A program made the position numbers and the translations under genes. A stretch of DNA of 64,000 nt. Source: Pyrrhosoma nymphula. Lineage: Eukaryota; Arthropoda; Insecta; Odonata; Coenagrionidae. The stretch is taken from the NCBI GenBank assembly GCA_963573305.1, contig OY754333.1, positions 14,220,599 to 14,284,598 on the forward strand, read 5' to 3'. Below are positions 59,260 through 64,000 of the stretch, piece by piece (within the stretch, counting starts at the first letter, position 1; each line of letters opens with the position of its first letter). The notes below the pieces were generated by a model, which was not told the origin of the DNA, made no database searches, and worked only from the letters and a program-made list of their open reading frames with translations.

Positions 59260-59594
59260 CTAAAAGATGAAAATGATCTCAATCACTGTCTCTAACCAAT
59301 TCATCACTTCACTGATGTTATCCGGTACTTATCCTATTTTGGACGTCTCTACCTCACATTCGTCTTCTACTTCTTCATTCTTACTCTCATCTTCCGATAA
59401 TACAACGGTTCCTCCGCGGCTCAGGAGTGCAGCCACAATTTTTTCATCGTTTTTATTCGCAGATACAGGAATTTCTTCATCTTTATGTACCCAGGCCGCG
59501 AGATCATTCACGTTTAGTCTATCAGCAAAATCATTTGAAGCTTAACATGCATCTTCTTCCGTAAAACTCTAAAACTCGTCTCCGTCTTCCATGC
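59260..59594 (-). pseudogene. Tigger/pogo transposase, C-terminal fragment
   Basis: Minus-strand reading gives DFADRLNVNDLAAWV, HKDEEIPVSANKNDEKIVAA and an acidic tail (SEDESKNEEVEDECEVE). Tigger/pogo transposases end with such an acidic region after a DEEIVAAV-like motif. It directly continues, across the hAT insertion, the fragment ending at 62076. There are stops in the proximal part. Confidence 0.75.
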
Positions 59595-59602
59595 TATCGC
59601 CC
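59595..59602. repeat. hAT target-site duplication, left copy
   Basis: TATCGCCC, repeated exactly at 62068-62075. Confidence 0.93.
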
Positions 59603-59979
59603 TAGGGATTGGAAATTTTCCAGAATCGATTTTCGATTAATCGACTTTCGATTTTGGGTTTAAAAATCGATTTTCCAAAAATTCGATTTTTTGCCCAAAA
59701 TAATCGAGAAATCGAAATACGGATGTGCTGTTGGAACAAAATTAAAAATATGGGTTAATGGAATCACTAGGGATAAGAACTGAATATGTTTTTATTTATT
59801 AATACAATATATATATATGATTTTAAAGATATTAATAAGGTATGCAGGAAAGTAATAATACCCACCAGATACTTATATACATATAGGTAATATAAGGAGA
59901 AAATTACGTATAATTTTGTAGCAATAAGAATTGTATATTGATAAGTGGGCGTACCGCAAAATGAAAAACAGAATTTTAT

Positions 59980-60135
59980 TTATTTCTTGTTTGCAAAGCC
60001 GTGGAACCAGTGTTTCTCAGGGATGGACCTTAAAAAAAGTAACATATTTAAATGTTTTCCGGATAATCGATTTCGCATCTGAGTTGCAATTAACCCGGCG
60101 TGAGAAAATAGTTCATTTATGATATCTTTGTTAGT
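59980..60135 (-). pseudogene. hAT transposase C-terminal remnant
   Basis: Minus-strand reading gives DIINELFSHAGLIATQMRNR, LSGKHLNMLLFL and EKHWF before a stop. It is the hAT dimerisation domain (consensus ERVFSKAGxIxTxxRNRLSGKHLNMLLFL). The SER motif has become INE. No catalytic domain precedes it. The plus-strand frame at 59931-60122 is its shadow. Confidence 0.85.
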
Positions 60136-61149
60136 GTTATATTTGTATTAAATTCTCGAGTTAATTTCCAAAGCAAAGTTCTACGGAACTACACCCAAAT
60201 ACGAATACTTTTAAGTAACTTAAGGTACTACGTTAGGCCGCTTGCACTCGACGAATCTGTATTACAAATAAGCTCACTTTTTCTTAGGAAACGTATTAGC
60301 TGCTTAGTTATTTATTTACATCATATTATTACAGGTTATGCACATAAAAGCAATCATTATGCGAGTGCATGAGTATTATCACTTCAACATATGCAAATTC
60401 CTACATGCAATTATATGCATATATTTTTTCATTGTTTTACCTTCCATAAACGTACCTTTCATTATATCGCGTATTTTCCTTCTCTTCTTGCAGCAATGTC
60501 AATTTTAAGATTAATACCCCGGACTGCAGTTGAAAGAATGTTATTATGATAGGTAAGCGCAATAATCGTAGTCGACCACACACCAAGAACTTGCTTTACA
60601 ATAATCAAATAGTTGATCATTATAGTTGATAAAAATGGAATTTACGATCATGCACTTGCGGGTTAACAACATCAAAATAAGAACATACTTGAAAACATCA
60701 CCACATATGTTGTATGACACAGGAAGTGCTTCGATGATCATTGCCTACAGTTTCATTAATTTAAAAACGATTTCGAACAGTCAGTTTGACAGGGAAATTC
60801 AATGGAATAACCTATAAAGCATACAAAACACGTTTTTATCGATGAATGTCCACGAATTGATCTCCGAAATACAAGTAAGGCAGCAACATTGCCATCGATA
60901 TTATTTTTCCATTATGTTAACAGGGATGGGATTTATTGGTTAAAAATTAATCCTTAAGGTATCTTGATTATTCCGCCATGGTAGACAATGGCATCATTTA
61001 ACGAAAAACTACCAATTAAGAGAAAATAATATCATCGAATTTACAACAACATACACACTTCTCGAAAAGTCGACAAAACACTGCTGGAATGCGCATGATT
61101 TTCATCCGAGAAAAAAACTTTTAACACGGCCTCGGCCTGCCATCCTTCG

Positions 61150-61360
61150 AGAGGCTCCTGTCGGAGACTATTTTATCATCGGAAGACGCTCCGTGACGAT
61201 TACGGAATAAGGATGGGAGAAAAGGAGCTAAATAGTCTCCTGGCTCTTGCGGCTAGCTCTTTCTCCGACACTCAGAATACCATCGGGAGAAAAGAGCTAA
61301 ATTAGTCGCTTTTTAGCAGTTAGCTCCGGAGAAACTATTTTCAGAATAGCCCCCCAGGTC
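61150..61360 (-). repeat. Three diverged tandem units of about 68 bp
   Basis: On the minus strand, TATTCTGAAAATAG, TATTCTGAGTGTCGG and TTATTCCGTAATCG start successive blocks that each go on to CTCCGGAGCTAA or AGAGCTAG-like and AGACTATTT or CTAATTTAGCTC motifs. They look like an old minisatellite or stacked small MITE nested in the hAT element. Confidence 0.5.
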
Positions 61361-61379
61361 CATTTCTTCCTAAGACTTA

Positions 61380-61597
61380 TTATCATATTCACTGTTGGCC
61401 GTTCCCTTTCTTTTTGGCGCACTAACATAAACCTCAATCTTGTTCACCTTCCTCAGATGATTCATCAAAGTACTAGACGAGCCACAGTAAGTCAAGCTCA
61501 CGTGATAATTTGAGCACGTAGTGAAGGTTTTATTATAAATTTTTTGCTTGCTAAAATACTGCCAAACTGCCACTTGCTAAAATACTGCCACTTCCAT
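61380..61597 (-). pseudogene. hAT BED zinc finger exon, mutated
   Basis: Minus-strand reading from 61597 starts M-E-V-A-V but meets a stop because a block of about 22 bases (CAGTATTTTAGCAAG with flanks) is tandemly duplicated. The second copy restores VWQYFSK, TFTTCSNYHVSL and GSSSTLMNHLRKVNK. BED fingers need Cys-x2-Cys and His-x3-5-His. Here the second Cys position is Tyr (CSNY) and the second His is Asn, so zinc binding is lost. Confidence 0.8.
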
Positions 61598-62067
61598 GGC
61601 TGATGCAAAGGGCGGCAATACGCTCTCCGATCGGAACGACACGGCCGCAACACAAGTAGCACGGTGACGAATAAAACAAAACGCGTACTGGCCAACGCAC
61701 GAAGCCTACAGTACAGTACGATTGGAACTTCGTGGCCCATTCGCAGAAGATGATGTTCGGACTGGGCGAATCTATTTTGAAAAAGGCGAGTGCTCTGAAG
61801 CGATTTATTGAGAAAACTTTTACAAAAAAGGAACACTGTAAACGCATATTATCATTTCGAATCTTCGTCTCGTGGTCTACAATGTATTACTTCCGAGCAA
61901 AATTCCGAGGCAAAATTCAAATGCTGTAGCAATCTAAAAATCGAAAATCGATCGGCTAGAATCGATTTTGATCGATTTTTCAAAAAAAAGTCGACTTCGA
62001 TTAAATCGAAAATCGGAGTGTGATGATCGATTTTCAATAAAAATCTAAATCGATTTACCAATCCCTA

Positions 62068-62075
62068 TATCGCCC
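62068..62075. repeat. hAT target-site duplication, right copy
   Basis: TATCGCCC, identical to 59595-59602. Confidence 0.93.
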
Positions 62076-63000
62076 GCTATATAGGTATATGTACTACGAT
62101 CCGCAAATTTGAATTGTAGCTGATGTTCTTATCTTCCATGCCAATCCAATATTGTACGCTTTATACTTCAGGGTAACTGTTTTCAGGAATTATTATACTT
62201 GCAGTTCTGAGTTTATAACGGCAGTGAGCAATTCCCGCCGAGAATAGGGTTTTAAAGATCTGATAATCCCTTGGTTCAAGTGCTGAATAAGGGCAGAGGT
62301 ATTTTTTGGAAAAACGTTGCCACAATTTTACCAGAAAAAGGATGGTCAGGACACATACCCAACAGAAGTAGTGCTTTTTCTTCTAACTTTTTCATCGTGA
62401 TTCTTTACTGATAGCACAAAATTTTCATTGCACCACGATTTAAATACATCACGAGTCATCCGCATTCTTACTGTTTTTAAAAATGACAGGTAGTACTTAC
62501 TGTCATATTAACGTACATAAAACTACGAGGACTTCGGTTTTTACTGATACTCAAAGGTTATACTTTGTGACTTCCTGATTTGTTCTCGCAAAGTAATAAA
62601 GTCTTGCTTTCATTGTTCATTTTCATACCGGATTTCTTCGCCGACTTCTTAATATCGAGCGACTATTTTGGAAGAAATCTGAAATAGGGGGCAGTTTCAT
62701 CACAGTTATACGATTACTATTAGTGTACTCACCCTCATCAATCATCTTGCGTAAAGTCCCACAGAACTCTCTGGGTATTTCAGTGTCATTATAACAAGAT
62801 TCTTCTTCCATGTTGACTTGCGCTTCCCCGTAGCAAATTTTCCACCTCCATAGCCAGCCAGCAGAAGCAAAAAAATCATTATCAACGACTATTTGTTTAT
62901 TTTATTTAATTTCCTACCACGTAAACAAACATTCATCCACATCACTAACATCACTTAATCTGGCTTTTTTTCTATCAAATCCTATTATGTCATCCACTTT
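62076..63000 (-). pseudogene. Tigger/pogo transposase, DNA-binding and catalytic part, broken
   Basis: From 62980 downward the minus strand reads, across frame changes, LSDVSDVDECLF, then FFASAGWLWRWK (the CENP-B-type helix-turn-helix), EEESCYNDTEIPREFC, YNCDETAPYFRFLPK (first catalytic Asp in CDET), ESKTLLLCENKSGSHK, MTRDVFKSWCNEN, KLEEKALLLLGMCPDHP (the second Asp position of the family, normally LLDNCPAHP, has become Gly-Met) and FLPKNTSALIQHLNQGIIRS. The order matches Tigger/pogo transposases of the Tc1-mariner superfamily. Multiple stops and the lost catalytic Asp show that it is dead. Confidence 0.9.
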
Positions 63001-63485
63001 GATACGTGCTACATGATATTTAATGCCGAAAGTGCAAGAGCTGAAAATACCGATTCCCTTCTCCCTCGTAGACCATCACTAGCTGGACATTACCGTTTTT
63101 TCCTCTCGTCGGGCCGTACGTCGCCCCCCCCCCCCACAGTGTCCTTTCTCATCCCCTCTCCCTTTTACTCTCCCTTTCAAAGAACCCTTTGTCTCTAGTG
63201 AAAAACCCCAATTCTTAGAAACCATTGAGACTCTCCATCCCTCACCCCAGCACTCCTCCCGCAATGCCCTGCCAAAATGTTTTCAAAATTTTTCTATTAC
63301 ACCGTAACAAATAAATATCAAAAACAAAATACAAACGATACCTTTGAGTAATTAAAAAAATCTACTTCACTAGCATTTAGGATAGGCTAAGGATAGAACT
63401 GTCAATTATGAAGAATACAAGAAACATCTTACAAACCCTTTCTCAGAGTACTAAAAGGTTTCGCTTTAACAAAGTTTTTGTCTTT
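63001..63485. other. Tigger interior, 5' flank of transposase
   Basis: No further transposase homology could be followed. A poly(C) run lies at 63124-63136. Overlapping frames at 63013-63198 and 63079-63264 reflect a C/T-rich stretch. Confidence 0.4.
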
Positions 63486-64000
63486 TCTGAGAGGTTGTAA
63501 CTTTTGTATCTATTAGTAAAATACACAACATCATTTTTTATTTGTCATGAACACATACACAATGACTGTAAATTCTGCTAATTTGAGATTTTTTTCTCTA
63601 GCCCTAACAGAGTTATTCGAAGCCAAACATTGAAAATTTTGAAAAAAGTGACTTTTTAAAAATTAATAGCAATTCAAGGGAAAGTATATCAGTATTGATA
63701 TTTTTATGATAAACCAGCAAATATCTACAAATAAAAAAGTAATTGAAACTGTATAACCCACTTCTATTAGAATAAAATTTCAAACATTGAAATTTCAATC
63801 GTAACTTTTTTAAATTTTGTTTATAGTTTTACCTTAGAATGGATAGATATAGGTTAACAAACTACTGGATTTATTTTTCCCTTTGACATATACAAACAAG
63901 ATCTTTTTTTTCATTCTTCTAGGATAACTAATTTTATAGTTATTGACTTTTACGTAAACCTTTACAAACGCAAAAATGGGCTTGCGCAACATTATAAAAA
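63486..64000 (-). repeat. Right inverted arm of Tigger element (cut by window end)
   Basis: Reverse complement counterpart of 58484-58978, including TGAGAGGTTGTAAC at its inner edge and TTTACGTAAACC near the window end. Confidence 0.9.

Larger units (their letters stand above)
59603..62067 (-). mobile_element. 2.47-kb defective hAT element inserted in the Tigger pseudogene
   Basis: The ends TAGGGATTGG (59603-59612) and CCAATCCCTA (62058-62067) are inverted, flanked by an exact TATCGCCC duplication. Both subterminal zones are packed with TCGATT/AATCGA motifs. Inside, on the minus strand, only the BED finger exon and the C-terminal dimerisation segment of a transposase remain, so the catalytic core has been lost. 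Confidence 0.93.
58326..64000 (-). mobile_element. Tigger/pogo DNA transposon with long inverted repeats, running off the window
   Basis: A Tigger-type transposase pseudogene (minus strand) lies between inverted arms 58484-58978 and 63486-64000, which match over about 500 bases with roughly 80% identity by eye. The right arm is cut by the window edge. The left terminus is placed near 58326 from TA-TGGGTCAATCC, a guess based on the TA target of the family. The element is interrupted by a hAT insertion at 59603-62067. Tigger elements usually have TIRs of about 25 bp, so the length of the arms is unusual. Confidence 0.65.

Overview
This window is AT-rich eukaryotic DNA, most probably from an arthropod and likely an insect. 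It has no operons, it contains spliced genes with GT-AG introns, and its transposon mix is typical of animals: hAT, piggyBac, Tigger/pogo, Helitron, Penelope-like, LINE, tRNA-derived and 5S-derived SINEs. Nothing identifies the species, and I recognise no host protein-coding gene. The window is a dense graveyard of transposons, with one strikingly intact element.

Layout. 1-6329 is mostly featureless, with a possible SINE near 3.7 kb, followed by a 35-bp minisatellite (6331-6639). 6988-16459 is a complete 9.47-kb hAT transposon: perfect 16-bp terminal inverted repeats (TIRs), a perfect 8-bp target duplication (ATTGGGGG), arrays of TCGATGA-type repeats inside both ends, and a minus-strand transposase gene whose four coding exons join in frame into 728 codons without a stop. 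It carries two dead passengers: a decayed piggyBac in its first intron and a decayed, different hAT in its 3' flank. 16667-17472 looks like a solo LTR. 17511-19907 is a cluster of two inverted, related TIR elements with TTA target sites, separated by an unrelated MITE that holds a 5S-rRNA-derived SINE; the left member also holds a Penelope-like insertion.

19911-46790 is largely unannotatable AT-rich DNA. It holds a piggyBac-type end (about 23.1 kb), a LINE fragment split by a SINE (25.14-25.68 kb), a retroposon-like tail (31.1 kb), a minus-strand SINE (33.2 kb), a 626-bp hAT deletion derivative (33610-34235), a 129-bp tandem duplication (36.4-36.66 kb), a near-perfect 22-bp-stem hairpin (38264-38311) and a GC/CpG-rich island (40.5-41.1 kb). 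46791-52207 is a 5.4-kb palindrome made of two head-to-head Helitron copies, with a Rep-domain remnant and a canonical Helitron 3' end. 53870-54943 is a truncated Penelope-like element with a GIY-YIG endonuclease and a 14-bp target duplication. 55915-56220 is a hAT-type MITE. From about 58.3 kb to beyond the window end lies a Tigger/pogo transposase pseudogene between inverted repeats of at least 0.5 kb, itself split by another hAT element (59603-62067, target duplication TATCGCCC).

The nesting gives relative ages. Tigger is older than the hAT inside it. Inside the large hAT, both passengers are more decayed than the host transposase, so the composite probably transposed as a unit after they were already dead. 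That is the observation I would follow first.
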